Shown here: in pieces, positions 47,579 to 60,583 of the stretch
Layout: every line of letters starts with the position of its first letter
Numbering within the stretch: position 1 is the first letter of the stretch
Origin: Synaphobranchus kaupii
Taxonomy: Eukaryota; Chordata; Actinopteri; Anguilliformes; Synaphobranchidae
Length of the DNA stretch: 64,000 nt
Assembly: GCA_029718625.1 (NCBI GenBank)
Contig: CM056381.1
Coordinates: forward strand, 1,858,784 to 1,922,783
Direction of reading: 5' to 3'
Program-made: the position numbers and the translations under genes
Notes under the pieces: model-generated
Told to the model about the DNA's origin: nothing
Databases searched by the model: none
The model's input: the letters and a program-made list of their open reading frames with translations, nothing else

Positions 47579-48359
47579 CTGCTGCCACGCACAGTGCAGT
47601 CTGTACACACCACTGGCTTTTTTACTGAAATCCGGTCATGGGCATAACGTCACGCTGACCCCAGGTTGCAAAACTCAAAAATATCCAAAAGTCTGTTTTT
47701 ACATAAAGCATTAAAAAAAGACAGAATATGATAGGCAGCTACATACACTTTTTTAGTTTGCAAACACATTTGGTGAGGGGGTGGGGGGGCAGAATAAAAT
47801 CATTTTATTAATTATATCCTTAATAGTAAAGGACCAATGTCGATTGTCCTGTGAACACACCACACACAGCTGTGTGACAGAGCCCATCTCTCTGTAAAGA
47901 GTGTCACACCCCGCGGTTTGCAGTGTCTGATGACAGCGTTCCCGGGAATGGCGTTCGGCAGCGCAGGGAATGCCGTGCCAACTTGTGGTGTGCGCTTACC
48001 GTCCAGCACACGCCTGCGAGCGAAAAAACATAAAAACAACATTTCTTCAGAGAGAAAGAGACGGCAAAATAATTGTGTCATGAATCAAAGTATTTAAATC
48101 ATGCGCTGTGGAGCCTTTCAAAGCCTAGGCCAAAAACACCACATTATGGAGGCAAGTGAAATTATTCAACGTCAGGAAAACGTTCCAAGCGCTTTTTACA
48201 GCGGAATCCCCTGTAATTACACATCAGACTGCTGCTCTCATGGACCAAACCAGGAGCCACACAAAACCATAGTAAAGATAATACAATAATAAAATACATG
48301 AAATATATGTTTACACACACGCATCCATGTGTGCACAAAAAAACGCACATGCAGACAAA
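47579..48359. other. unique sequence with a candidate conserved non-coding element
   Basis: At 47790-48250 the DNA is non-repetitive, with ATTTTATTAATTATATCC, ATCATGCGCTGTGGAGCCTT and GTGAAATTATTCAACGTCAG. Frames present show no domain. Confidence 0.35.
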
Positions 48360-48462
48360 TGTGTGAGTGTGTTTGTGGTGTATGTGCCTGTGTGTGCATG
48401 TTTGTTTGTCTGTGTGTGTGTGTGTGTGTGTTTCTATTTGTGTGCATGTTGGTTGGTGTTTA

Positions 48463-48501
<39 letters not shown>

Positions 48502-48510
48502 AAGTGTATG
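48360..48510. repeat. (GT)n microsatellite, interrupted
   Basis: Imperfect (GT)n with TTGTTTGTC and GGTTGGTG interruptions. Confidence 0.92.
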
Positions 48511-48892
48511 TGTCTGTTACTTTATTTCTCTGTCATTATTGCTGTGGAATTTCAATCATCAATAATGACAGCAGAACAGTAGTGATGTTCAGTCTCTGTG
48601 CTGTATATGAGTTACAGATTATATAAGCAAACATATATATATATATATATAATATATTTATGTAATCAGCCTGTCAGAGACCACTGAGGGCCTCTCAACT
48701 TAATGTCCTGTTTTAGTACAAAATGAGCTGATTTTCTGAATGAAGATTAGTTCTGTTACTATTCTGGAATTTCAATCATTGCCAAGACAACATAAATATT
48801 CTTCATTCAAAAAATAATATTTTTTTATATTCTAAAAATTGAGTGGTGCTTACCATGAACACAGGAAAAGATTGCCGCCTCTTTAGGGAAAA
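48511..48892. other. gene-free AT-rich sequence
   Basis: Contains a short (TA)n at 48632-48652. No gene seen. Confidence 0.5.
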
Positions 48893-50828
48893 GTGTGTAA
48901 TGTGCTTTAAGATCAGTAATGCTTGTGCACGTGTGTAATGTGCTTTAAGATCAGTAATGCTTGTGCACGTGTGTAATGTGCTCTAAGATCAGTAATGCTT
49001 GTGCACGTGTATAATGTGCTCTAAGATCAGTAATGCTTGTGCACGTGTGCAATGTGCTCTAAGATCAGTAATGCTTGTGCATGTGTGTAATGTGCTGTTA
49101 GATCAGTAATGCTTGTGCACGTGTGTAATGTGCTCTAAGATCAGTAATGCTTGTGCACGTGTGTAATGTGCTGTTAGATCAGTAATGCTTGTGCACGTGT
49201 GTAATGTGCTATAAGATCAGTAATGCTTGTGCATGTGTGTAATGTGCTATAAGATCAGTAATGCTTGTGCACGTGTGTAATGTGCTATAAGATCAGTAAT
49301 GCTTGTGCACATGTGTAATGTGCTCTAAGATCAGTAATGCTTGTGCACGTGTGTAATGTGCTATAAGATCAGTAATGCTTGTGCATGTGTGTAATGTGCT
49401 GTTAGATCAGTAATGCTTGTGCACGTGTGTAATGTGCTATAAGATCAGTAATGCTTGTGCATGTGTGTAATGTGCTCTAAGATCAGTAATGCTTGTGCAT
49501 TGTGTAATGTGCTATAAGATCAGTAATGCTTGTGCACGTGTGTAATGTGCTCTAAGATCAGTAATGCTTGTGCACGTGTGTAATGTGCTATAAGATCAGT
49601 AATGCTTGTGCACGTGTGTAATGTGCTCTAAGATCAGTAATGCTTGTGCACGTGTGTAATGTGCTATAAGATCAGTAATGCTTGTGCACGTGTGTAATGT
49701 GCTGTTAGATCAGTAATGCTTGTGCACGTGTGTAATGTGCTATAAGATCAGTAATGCTTGTGCACGTGTGTAATGTGCTATAAGATCAGTAATGCTTGTG
49801 CACGTGTGTAATGTGCTATAAGATCAGTAATGCTTGTGCACGTGTGTAATGTGCTATAAGATCAGTAATGCTTGTGCATGTGTGTAATGTGCTATAAGAT
49901 CAGTAATGCTTGTGCACGTGTGTAATGTGCTGTTAGATCAGTAATGCTTGTGCACATGTGTAATGTGCTCTAAGATCAGTAATGCTTGTGCACGTGTGTA
50001 ATGTGCTCTAAGATCAGTAATGCTTGTGCACGTGTGTAATGTGCTATAAGATCAGTAATGCTTGTGCACGTGTGTAATGTGCTCTAAGATTAGTAATGCT
50101 TGTGCACGTGTGTAATATGCTATAAGATCAGTAATGCTTGTGCACGTGTGTAATGTGCTGTTCGATCAGTAATGCTTGTGCACGTGTGTAATGTGCTATA
50201 AGATCAGTAATGCTTGTGCACGTGTGTAATGTGCTATAAGATCAGTAATGCTTGTGCACATGTGTAATGTGCTATAAGATCAGTAATGCTTGTGCACGTG
50301 TGTAATGTGCTATAAGATCAGTAATGCTTGTGCACGTTCGTAATGTGCTGTTCGATCTGTAATGCTTGTGCATGTGTGTAATGTGCTGTTAGATCAGTAA
50401 TGCTTGTGCATGTGTGTAATGTGCTATAAGATCAGTAATGCTTGTGCACGTGTGTAATGTGCTGTAAGGTCAGTAATGCTTGTGCATGTGTGTAATGTGC
50501 TCTAATATCAGTAATGCTTGTGCACGTGTGTAATGTGCTGTTAGATCAGTAATGCTTGTGCACATGTGTAATGTGCTGTAAGGTCAGTAATGCTTGTGCA
50601 TGTGTGTAATGTGCTATAAGATCAGTAATGCTTGTGCATGTGTGTAATGTGCTCTAAGATCAGTAATGCTTGTGCACGTGTGTAATGTGCTATAAGATCA
50701 GTAATGCTTGTGCACGTGTGTAATGTGCTCTAAGATCAGTAATGCTTGTGCACGTGTGTAATGTGCTATAAGATCAGTAATGCTTGTGCACGTGTGTAAT
50801 GTGCTGTTAGATCAGTAATGCTTGTGCA
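48893..50828. repeat. minisatellite, 38-bp unit with E-box, about 51 copies
   Basis: Units are GTGTAATGTGCTATAAGATC followed by AGTAATGCTTGTGCAC. Variants are GCTCTAAG, GCTATAAG and GCTGTTAG in the middle, and CACGTG, CATGTG or CACATG at the junction. It is the longest array in the window and almost free of indels. It merges on the right into a GT microsatellite. Confidence 0.98.
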
Positions 50829-50945
50829 TGTGTGTGAGTGTGTGTGTGTATGTGTGTGTGTGTGTGTGCGTGTGTGCATGCGTTTGTGCGTGTGTGCGTG
50901 TGTGCGTGTGTGCGTGTGTATGTGTGTGTGTGTTTGTATGTGTGT

Positions 50946-50993
<48 letters not shown>

Positions 50994-51078
50994 GTGAGTG
51001 CGTGTGCATGTGTGTGTGCGTGTGTGTGTGTGTGTGTGTGTGGGTGTGTGTGTGTGTGAGTGTGTGTGTGTGTGTTTA
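50829..51078. repeat. GT-rich microsatellite
   Basis: Long imperfect (GT)n, probably grown from the TGTGTG junction of the adjoining array. Confidence 0.95.
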
Positions 51079-51233
51079 TGTACATGCTCGGTCTTGGAGA
51101 GCTGAGTGATGACAGGATTCTAAAGTGGCGTGTTTCCCATACAGCCTCTGGCTCTTTCCAAGGACAGCGCCGGCGTGGACTCCGCCTCTCAGCTGCGGTT
51201 ACCGGGACGATGCCAGAGAAGGTAACTCACAGT

Positions 51234-51234
<1 letters not shown>

Positions 51235-51286
<52 letters not shown>

Positions 51287-51288
51287 GT
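51235..51288. repeat. (GA)n microsatellite
   Basis: Nearly pure (GA)n. Confidence 0.95.
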
Positions 51289-52640
51289 GGAAGGGAGGAT
51301 ACCAAAAGGAAAACCAGGAAAAATGTGAAGAATGAAAAGGTCTCTGTTGGTTTATGGTATGGGTGTCCGCTCTCCAAGAGAAACATCTTTAAATTTAAAC
51401 TTGAGGCTGCAGTTTTAGTTTTTCTCGCCGGCGGCTGGCAGTGAGCGGCTTGGAAACTGCAGCCCTGTGAAAAAGGCAAAGCCACAATGTGGCTCTATAA
51501 AAACCAGCAGGAGCTACTGCATAAGGACCTGTAATTCCCACATACTGGGGATGAAAGCGAATCCCGGAATAGATCAGGGAATATTGATGGGGGGGGGGGG
51601 GGGAACACTAGTTGTTGTGTTGACAGTTTTGGATGAAAATAATTCAGAGATTTTTGTGAAATTAATAAATATGTCGTCCCTGCCCCGATGTACGGCACAC
51701 ATATTCCACAGCTGGACCAGTGTTGAAAATTAATAAAATATTTTAATGGTATGAGGGAGGCTGTTAAATCAACGTTGGTTTAGTTTTTCCTTATTGGCCT
51801 TCTCCAGACTTGGCTTAAGCAGAGGGTTAGTTACTGTGTGTAGGCTGCGTAATGCTCTTCTCCGTGTCATGATGTGTAGGCACTCATTTAAAATGTTTAT
51901 TTTATAGTGTATCCACGTTTGGTCTTGAAATTTATTAAGCGTTTTCTTGGGGGGGAATTTAATGGCTATCCACTGCATTATCAGAGCCATGTTGCAGAGC
52001 CTGTCTGGGGGGGGGGTTGGGGCTGGATGTACCAGTTTATAAATCAGCTGTGTACAAGTGGGGCTGGATCCTCCTGGTGGCCAACCGAAAATGTTCCCTG
52101 GGAAAGGTGGGTGCGGTGAGGCTTTCCAGTGATGGACACTCTTTTCTTCTCCACAGTAAACTCCCCGTTATTCCCCAGGCCCAAGGTGCGCTGTGCAGTG
52201 TGCATTTAAATTCACGGTTATAAAATAAGAGCCACGAGGAGAAAACATTAGGCATCCTATAATAAATTACATGACTAATGTTCCAGTCATGCTATAGTCC
52301 AGCTTGTTGCTGTGAATAACCTTGACTGTGTGATAAGATGTAATCTAGTAGATTTGATCTAATCACGGTTGGGATGTTCCTCACAGTTAAGACAAGTTTG
52401 TTTTTATTATGATTACATGGAGAGATATTCAGGATATTTACTCATTTTATTGATAATTGCTGTAAAACATTACTTGAGGCGCAGATTCATAAATCAAGGT
52501 TGGATGGCCAAACATACCTTTCCAATATGGCAGCTTGTGCGTCAGCTCTCTGCTTTGTGTGAGGGGGGGGGGGGGGGGGGGGCTGAAAGGAACGCTCTCT
52601 TTCATGGGTACTGTGATATGTATTTCTTTTTTTACCGTTT
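51289..52640. other. gene-free sequence with two poly-G runs
   Basis: G runs at 51589-51602 and 52562-52582. Frames up to 98 codons have no domain. Confidence 0.5.
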
Positions 52641-53160
52641 CTAAAACATGGCTTTTATCGGGTTGATGAAATGAATGAAAAGAGTCTATAGATGATGAGT
52701 GATGTCTTATTTATTCATTTATTAAACTGCAATGAAGTGGAATGTGCGTCAGACGGGGAACATCTCCGCTTATTAGTAATATTACTCTGCCGTGTCAGAC
52801 TATCCGCAGGCTAAATAAACCGCACATTTTAGGCCGGCTAATTTACCGTCCCCGGAGAGGGGAACTAACGATGGAATGCCCGATAAAGACGGGCGACGGC
52901 CGTTCAGATCACATGTCACAGAGACACTGCGGTTAGATTGGACCGCTCCCAATCTGTCGAAGGAAATGACCTTCGGTATACGGTCACACATTATTCAGTC
53001 GGCACGAGGCACATTACACCCCATAAAGATATTTTACTTTCCTCGAAATCAAAACGCATCTGAACATCATCCAAAGGAGTTCGAGTGGAACACTGCAGGG
53101 GACGATTCAAATAAGACCCCTGTGGTTTCACCTTCATTTTCCCTTGATAGCTTTTTTTAG
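52641..53160. other. high-complexity block, candidate conserved non-coding element
   Basis: CpG-rich unique sequence around AGGCCGGCTAATTTACCGTC, GATAAAGACGGGCGACGGCC and GTATACGGTCACACATTATT. A 94-codon plus-strand frame and a 63-codon minus-strand frame overlap here without recognisable domain. Confidence 0.4.
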
Positions 53161-56100
53161 TTTACCAGCTTAACTTTTGGGCTGACTTTCTGTGTAATTA
53201 AGTGCAGAAATAAGCTCACAATCAAAAGTTGAGACCAAAGGTTGTGTGTTTCTGAATATGCCAGTAACACAAAATACACTTCTAAAAAATTACAAAGAAA
53301 ATGAAGATGCTCCAACATAAAAATTCCCCTGCATCATAATTTCTGCATACTTTTGTCCATGATTTTGAACTTTTTTAAACTAAGTCACTCTTAATTCTCA
53401 TAATTTACAGTACATAAACTACAATCAGACAAGACTTAATCATTCATAAGAAATTTCTTGAATAATACAACCAGTAAAGATTCAGCAGGGTAATAGTGTG
53501 CTTCTCTAACTATGCCAAGAACACGAGGGTTTAACCTCCAGGTTTACAGATATGTGTAAATTTAATTTAACCAAGACACTTAGAAAAATTCAGTTAGGTC
53601 TTCCACACACAGGATTAAAGACCAGTGCCGCCTCGCAGCAAGTTGCAGAATCACTGGACACCGCTCACTGGTCTGGCTTACGGGCCACCCCAACACAGCC
53701 CATGAAATGGCCCAATTTAGCCAGCCACATGCGGGCTATGCAGCAGCTCCCATCATACATTGCGGTCTTTGAGTAATAACGCTGGACACCTGTTCGCTAT
53801 AGGCTATAAACTAAGCACAACCCCGTTAGCTTTAAATATTTAAAAAAATATATGAAGCACAAATTGGCTTCCTTTTGTTCGACGGAAGTCCCAGTCCGTC
53901 AATATCCAGGTATTGGATTTTACTTACTCTGGTGCGCTTAAGCAAGCGGTCACATTTTTGCACGTAAATATTTAGCACTGATTTTATAGTCTAGTCGAAT
54001 TAATATGTACTTAAAGCCAAGGACATGGTAAGAGAGAACTGATCCTCGAGCCATTTCGTTTAGCCTATATTTTAATTTAGCTTTGCTAATATAATAGGCT
54101 ACTTAATATGATGCCCGTTCAGTGTAACACAGAATCACATGTAAATTGTTACTTGCCCAAGTAGTTATTGCTGAGCGACAGTGCGGAGACTGAGCAGTTT
54201 ACTTGGTGTTTTTATATGAATGGTGGGGAAAAAAACTGCTCACAGTAGCCTACGCGGCTAATGATGCAAGAGATTTCGGAGACTCGGCCAAATCTTCATT
54301 TATTTATTTTTTTCTTTTTAATTTTTTTATTGTGAGTAACATTATTTTCACCTCCCAAACCAGCCCATTGAGAGCAGAATAAATCATCCAGGCGATCCGG
54401 TTTGTTATATAGCGGTAAAGTAGCATGAAAGTGGATAAAACGTTGATCCGTTCGGTAAATTTGTCCAGATCGAGTCATGATATAGGGGTCAGTCCTGGAG
54501 GGCCCGCCGGCCTAATTGGTTAAACACACACCTCCCACCAACAGAGATAACTCCAGAAACGAGCCATCTGAGTAGTGTGTCTTGGAAAAAACCTGTGTTT
54601 GTGAAGCTAATATATCAAAACATCAGGAACAGAGACCACGAGATGAAACATCTGGACAAAGAGGGAGCATTCAGCTGCGCGCGTGTTTTGTAGGAACGCA
54701 CCGCGCTCACACGCAGTGCCATATGGGCCTACAGTAGCCATACAGTTTTACGAAGCCAGAAAATAAATAAGGAATATAATATTTGTTGGGCATGCACGGA
54801 GTTAAAGCGTGGTTGAAATGTATCCACAATACAAATGCTCGCCTTTGAAACGGGCAAACTGTTGCATATAAATTTAGTTTGGCGTCACTTTAAATCATTC
54901 CAGGTTTTTCAGATGAAAAAAAAATCGATATGGACTGACGTATTATTATTCCAATCGTTTAGAAAGTAAAACCCTACGATGAATAAAGCACTTATATTTC
55001 CACAATTAAGATAAAACAGACGGCAGACTATTGCCAAGGCCAGGTTTAAATTTCTCACAGTGGTTTATAGTATGATTCACGGGGGACTGGCGAGTGACTA
55101 GTGTGTTTAATTGAAAATGTGTCTAGTCATGCTTCACATTTCAACCTAAATGAAATTTTGTTGTTAAGACCTTGCTATATAGCCAAATGGAGTGTTGATA
55201 TCGGTGTTGATATTTTTCTATTCCCCATGCAATGAACTTAGTTTTTTATGTACAGTCAATTTCCATTACAAATAACTGCTAAATAAATCTAGTTTTCTCA
55301 CCTTGGATATCGGCGAATCTGATAACCTGATGTGTTCTTTATTGTCCTAGTTCGCATAAGGGACGCACACACCGTTTAGTGGTGGAGAAAAGCATAGATT
55401 AAATATCGGCCAGATGGACTTTCTCTTGTCGCGGTCATGAAAGTCCTGGAGACAGTTCACAAATCCAAATGTGCAGTTTAATGGTCGGGCAATGGAGTGT
55501 TATTGTTATTCTGTGTTTATACATAGCATACACATCTAACTTATAACCGTGCTGGGATTTTTACACAGATATTTTTGAAACGGTGGAGTTAGTTTTTGTG
55601 ATATGTTAGCAGGTGAACCGGCCTATAAGTCTGTTTAAAGCAGTTGCTTGTCGTTGCGTGAACTCTCACAGTTCATTTGGTGAAAAACCCGTGCCTTCGG
55701 TGATGTGGACTGAGAATAAAATGTTCCGAACATCAAACAACTTCTTAAGTACGTATCCCAGGGTAAGGCCGAAGCGACTCATTTAAACTAATGTCTTTTT
55801 TTTAGTGTACAAAGTTTCCTCTTGTATGAAAGAATATTCTGTGCCGGTAGGAAATAGGGGACGATGCAAAGTGAAAATCAAGATGCGAAGCGAGGCGGAA
55901 AACTGTGTATCTCCAGGGGTTGCTCGTCTTTCCGGATAAGGGGGGAAGCAGACCCCGCGGTGCAGAGAAACACCGGTGGTCCTCGGTGAAGTCACTCTCA
56001 AACAAACGTTCCCTTCTGCCCAATACAGGCACTTTAAACTATATATGCACCGGTTTACCGTGATCACTATCCGAGCCTCCCTTCTCAAGCGGATGAGAGG

Positions 56101-57390
56101 AAATGAATATTATAGTTACCAGTAAATTAGTGGTTGTAGTTCAATGCAGAGTACAAAAGTTAAGGTAATATATAGATAACATATTATGTCATTTGGAATA
56201 CTTTATCGACATGCTATTCTTTTTTTTAACTGCTTAAGGGACTTTTGTAAATTCAGTGACAGAGAAGGCACTGTGCGTTTGGTTTACCTGTCAACCTCCA
56301 AACACCTAAAGCCTTCAAAACAGTTCGCCTACTCAACCCGGGCTCAACACTATTATGTACCTAAAGACAGTAGAGCAAACCGTACATGTAAATATGTTTC
56401 ATGACGAGGCGTTAAAGATTTATAGCCTTTAAAACGTGATTATTCTCCCAGACACTGATTGATTTTGCAGACGTAGGCTGGGGAGGATAATCATACAATA
56501 TCAAGGATTTTTTTTTACTATTCAAAGCTCTCAAGCATTTTATTTGAGATGAATGTCATGTGAAAAATGAATTGCTATGAAGAGCAAAGTGAAGTGGAAA
56601 ATGTGAAAATTATGCAATATGAAGGCTAAAGGTCTGGTAGATGACATTGCTGTTTAAAAATAAAAAAATTAAAAAGATGCAGTCTGATTTTAAAATCTAT
56701 AATCCACGATGACAATAAAGAGCAGGCTATCGGTTAATTGTGTGCGCTCAACATTTAATCTGTAGTCCAAGGCGTTCGAGGCGGGTCGTACAATTTTTAA
56801 ATTAAAAATATATCTACAAAGTGTTCTACTGACAAATTCCAACTCAACAGTGTAATTGAAAATTACAAATAGTCTTGTCGAATAAAGGCCACCATTCGGA
56901 AGTAGCAGATATGACCTTTTTTAATTAAACGTCGCTTAATTAGGCAAGCACGCTACATTAGAAGCCTTTAAAATTTGTATTTATTTATTTTTATTTGCAC
57001 ATGTGAAAGAAGGAACATATTAAAAAACAGAATGGAATACAAGCAACAGATGTGCAGATGAGGTCAAAGTAACCCGAAAGGGCTTATAGAGAGACCACCC
57101 AACTTAATAGACCAAAACATAACAAAACAGAACATCCAATTATAGTTGATTTGATTGACATTATTAGCCTAATATTTCACAAGTAATTTTATTGGATTCA
57201 CGCGGAGTTGGAACAAGCACAGCCAGTGCTTTCGTGAAATCTCCAAAACAAAATAGTCTAACCATGTTTTTTTGTTATTGTGTACACTTCACTTTTGAAA
57301 TATCCAATATTAAAATGTTTGATTCTGTAATTTGGAAATTGTTTAATTTAAGTAATAATTTGATGTATGCATAGAAATGTTATGTGTAAA
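53161..57390. other. long unique gene-free stretch
   Basis: More than 4 kb of AT-rich, non-repetitive DNA with no tandem array, no mobile-element ends and no credible frame. Opposed short frames near 55783-56088 lack domains. The texture contrasts sharply with the repeat-filled left side. Confidence 0.5.
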
Positions 57391-57900
57391 AGCCGAGAAG
57401 CAGCGCTCGCATATTGTGAAGTGTAAAGCGGTTTATTTTCTCCCGCACGCCCGTTTTCAGAGAGGACAGGCCGCCAAGCAGTCATAACATATTGAGATTT
57501 TATACGTGAGGTTTATTGCGCTTTCTTGCCGTAATCGATAAAATATTTCTGTTATCAAAACAGCACATTTAGCAACCAATTTTATTGCCTGTCCCGCGGA
57601 TTAGGCCCGAGGCATTAGAGCCCCATAAATGGAGTGGGTTTTGATTCTTAGATCTGGGTCTGTATTCATAAAATACACCCATCCATTACGATGCTGATAT
57701 GTGGAGCCTGCAAATGTATACAAACTATAAATTTCGACTCCTCGCGCTCTGCTTGCTGAGAGACGCCAGAATTCTCTCTGCTAACATTCTTTTGAGAAAG
57801 GCTTAGGCGGAATTACATTAACGTGCTTATGAAAGGATCCTGGAAGCCAAGGGATGTCCAAATTGTCATTTATCAACTTCTTATGATTCCGATATTCAAC
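57391..57900. other. high-complexity block, candidate conserved non-coding element
   Basis: Contains AAAGCGGTTTATTTTCTCCC, TCGATAAAATATTTCTGTTA, GATTAGGCCCGAGGCATTAG and TTACATTAACGTGC. No repeat or frame. It lies about 3 kb downstream of hlx1. Confidence 0.38.
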
Positions 57901-58197
57901 AAATGGGTTATGTAAAGTAGCGAGAGCTGACAAGGTGGCATCGTTATCCTGTCTAAATGATGCATAATATTAGTGTTATGCTTAGATCATCGCATGCTTT
58001 CGTTTTAATGACCATTTCTAACTCCAGCTCAATTTGTGAACTGTTTATTTTTTCCCTTGCAAGGTCTTTTGAGGCTGAACCCTGTATTTTAATGTAGGCG
58101 TAAAGCAGGCCTGTTGCCTATTCATAACGTTAGGAAATCTTCACAGAATATTGTGGTAAATGTGGACACAAAAGACAAACACGTTATCTCGCTGTTT

Positions 58198-58199
<2 letters not shown>
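57901..58199. other. unique segment
   Basis: Nothing recognisable. Confidence 0.5.

Positions 58200-58281
<82 letters not shown>
58200..58281. repeat. pure (CA)n microsatellite
   Basis: About 41 uninterrupted CA units, so probably highly length-variable. Confidence 0.97.
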
Positions 58282-58283
<2 letters not shown>

Positions 58284-58744
58284 AAATAATATATAAATCC
58301 ATATATGTAGGCTCTATAAAAAAATAGTCCACTCGATATGACTGCTTCTGAAGAACATCGAACATATAGCTAGGCCATTGAATAAAAAAAAATTGAAATT
58401 CATCCGCCAATAATTTATCAGGTTTCAGCCATCTTTATGACAACGGTTGCAGTTTCAGATATTCTCATTCACAGAGACCCACAAATACTACCTGTGGCTA
58501 GCCCTGCTTCAGCGTTTTACCGCATAGCATGTCCGGCTAAAATAACACCTGCACACTGTTGTTCATATCTGTTTGATGGTGTGTACGTGCATTTTTTTAA
58601 TCCGACCTCAAAGAAGGTATGGCCTAGTGCAAACGCCAAAATGGCACGTATTATGTCTATTATTAAAATCAATGTCTACGGAGGTATTAGCAGTTGCAGT
58701 GCATGAAATATGTCGTGGTTATAGTGAAAAAAGGTAATGGTTTT
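58282..58744. other. gene-free unique sequence
   Basis: An 89-codon plus-strand frame (58437-58706) has no known domain. No repeat. Confidence 0.45.
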
Positions 58745-59060
58745 GAATCTCACGCGTAATGGTATACACACGGCTCTCAACAGTCTGGCTACGCGTAATG
58801 GTATACACACGGCTCTCAACAGTTTGGCTACGCGCAATGGTATACACACGGCTCTCAACAGTTTGGCTACGCGTAATGGTATACACACGGCTCTCAACAG
58901 TTTGGCTACGCGCAATGCTATACACACGGCTCTCAACAGTCTGGCTACGCGTAATGGTATACACACGGCTCTCAACAGTCTGGCTACGCGCAATGGTATA
59001 CACACGGCTCTCAATAGTTTGGCTACGCGTAATGGTTTACACACGGCTCTCAACAGCGAT
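58745..59060. repeat. minisatellite, 39-bp unit, 8 copies
   Basis: Units are GGTATACACACGGCTCTCAA then CAGTTTGGCTACGCGTAAT. Variants are CAGTCTGG and ACGCGCAAT. The unit is a multiple of three and lacks stops in several frames on both strands. It is the minisatellite nearest to hlx1. Confidence 0.97.
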
Positions 59061-59174
59061 GACTTTATTTGGTCTCGTCGTAGGATGCCACCACAGCGTC
59101 TCGGCCCTGTTTTACTGGGGCAGATTAAAAATGCTTATGACTGATAGCAGCAGTGCAATAATCTTAATAGTGAA

Positions 59175-59230
<56 letters not shown>
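59175..59230. repeat. (ATA)n microsatellite
   Basis: About 18 units of AAT. A similar tract occurs upstream of hlx1 at 63637-63675. Confidence 0.95.
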
Positions 59231-59232
<2 letters not shown>

Positions 59233-60186
59233 TTAATCCACATTGTCACAAGAAAAATAATAATAGTCATAATTAACTTTTGCTACTATACTGCTAATAA
59301 TAGCCATCATCATAATCAGCCTCACCATACGCGCAGCACATTTGAATAGCATGATATCCCGCTGAAACACAGCTCACTTCCCCGAGAAAATCAAATGAAT
59401 GGGCAGGTTTGCATTGTCCTGATAAAGGAACGATATCGGAGGTAGACAAATCCTTTCTGTTTGCATTCATTTATTGCCAACACAATTAATTCCGTTATCA
59501 CCCTCGGTTGTCAAGATAGGCATGCACATTTTAAAGCTAAATGTGTTGCCTATTAAATATTTAAATAGTTACTCGAAATACTGACAGTCTCAATGTTTTA
59601 TACCTGAAATTATGTCGCCACTCTGTACAGTGTGGACATTGTGCGCCAGCATTAAGCTGTAACATGTATAAGACTGATGCATCTTGCACAGAAGCACGTG
59701 ACATTGTGTGTTACTTCCCTGCTTGTTTCCCCCTGAAAGTGTTCGGGTGTTCCGGATAAAATGCACATGCGTATATTGGTGTGTCCGTTCCCAGCTGCTA
59801 TTTCTGGCAGCAGTATTTTCCCCAGCATATCCAAAAGGTGTATAATTTCATAAGATATTTCAGTCTTTTTATATTATCTTAAATCTCAAGTAAGCCTTCA
59901 CAGGTGTTCCAGGCCGTTTTGGGTCCACTAAATCCCTTCCAACAGTCTGTACATCGAACAAAAAAAAAAACACCCGAATACATTGCTAACGAAAGAAAAA
60001 TGTACAAACAGCATTCAAACGCTTCAAACGTTTGTGTGGGTATAACATATCACACGAAACATAAATATTGTACTAATAATTATATGAGTAGTATAATCAA
60101 AAATATACAATGGCCTAAACACATACATGGAAAAATAATGCAATGCACCTGGATTTTCACCAAGACATCAAGAAAACAAGAAACAT
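59231..60186. other. gene-free sequence downstream of hlx1
   Basis: Unique and AT-rich. A 105-codon plus-strand frame at 59904-60221 runs antisense to the hlx1 3' end, has no domain and is not supported. Confidence 0.45.
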
Positions 60187-60192
60187 TTTATT
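60187..60192 (-). terminator. hlx1: candidate hlx1 polyadenylation signal (AATAAA)
   Basis: TTTATT on the plus strand reads AATAAA on the hlx1 strand, about 390 nt past the stop codon, and is followed within 60 nt by GT-rich sequence (TGTATGTGTTT). A weaker ATTAAA lies closer to the stop, at 60356-60351. Either could end the mRNA; the 3' UTR would then be about 0.25-0.42 kb. Confidence 0.45.
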
Positions 60193-60583
60193 TACATTAT
60201 GTTCAGTGCAAAAATTATTGACAAAATATTGTACAATTACATTTATCGACAGTCAAAAGGTATCACATTTACCAAGTGGTATATTTTGGAAGGTCTCCGT
60301 TTATAATAACTGATCCAAATGATAAACAATATATAGCAAAATATGTTCTATTTAATAAAGGAACAATTTCAAATACTTTGCTGGACTGTCGGGAAACTGG
60401 GGCCGGGTGGCGAGAGTCCAACGTGAAATAATATAAACTGAGTTTGGCCCTCTTCCTTTTAAGACTTTTTCTTATGACCTCCGACTGGATCTTATTATTT
60501 TCGTTTGCTACAGCGATATGAATGCGTTTATATTAAATTATTACTTACATCACAACAACATGTAGGCTAACCTTTTTTTACAT
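60193..60583 (-). other. hlx1: probable hlx1 3' UTR
   Basis: AT-rich, non-repetitive sequence between the stop codon and the AATAAA candidate. No other feature is seen. The long plus-strand frame here is antisense to the UTR and is not credible as a gene. Confidence 0.5.

Noticed and set aside
48893..50828. CRISPR-like regular repeats
   Set aside because: Units are contiguous without unique spacers and the DNA is clearly vertebrate; it is a minisatellite. The same applies to every other array here.
58759..59349. 196-codon plus-strand open frame
   Set aside because: It is the 39-bp minisatellite followed by an (AAT)n-encoded isoleucine run. No domain or start context.
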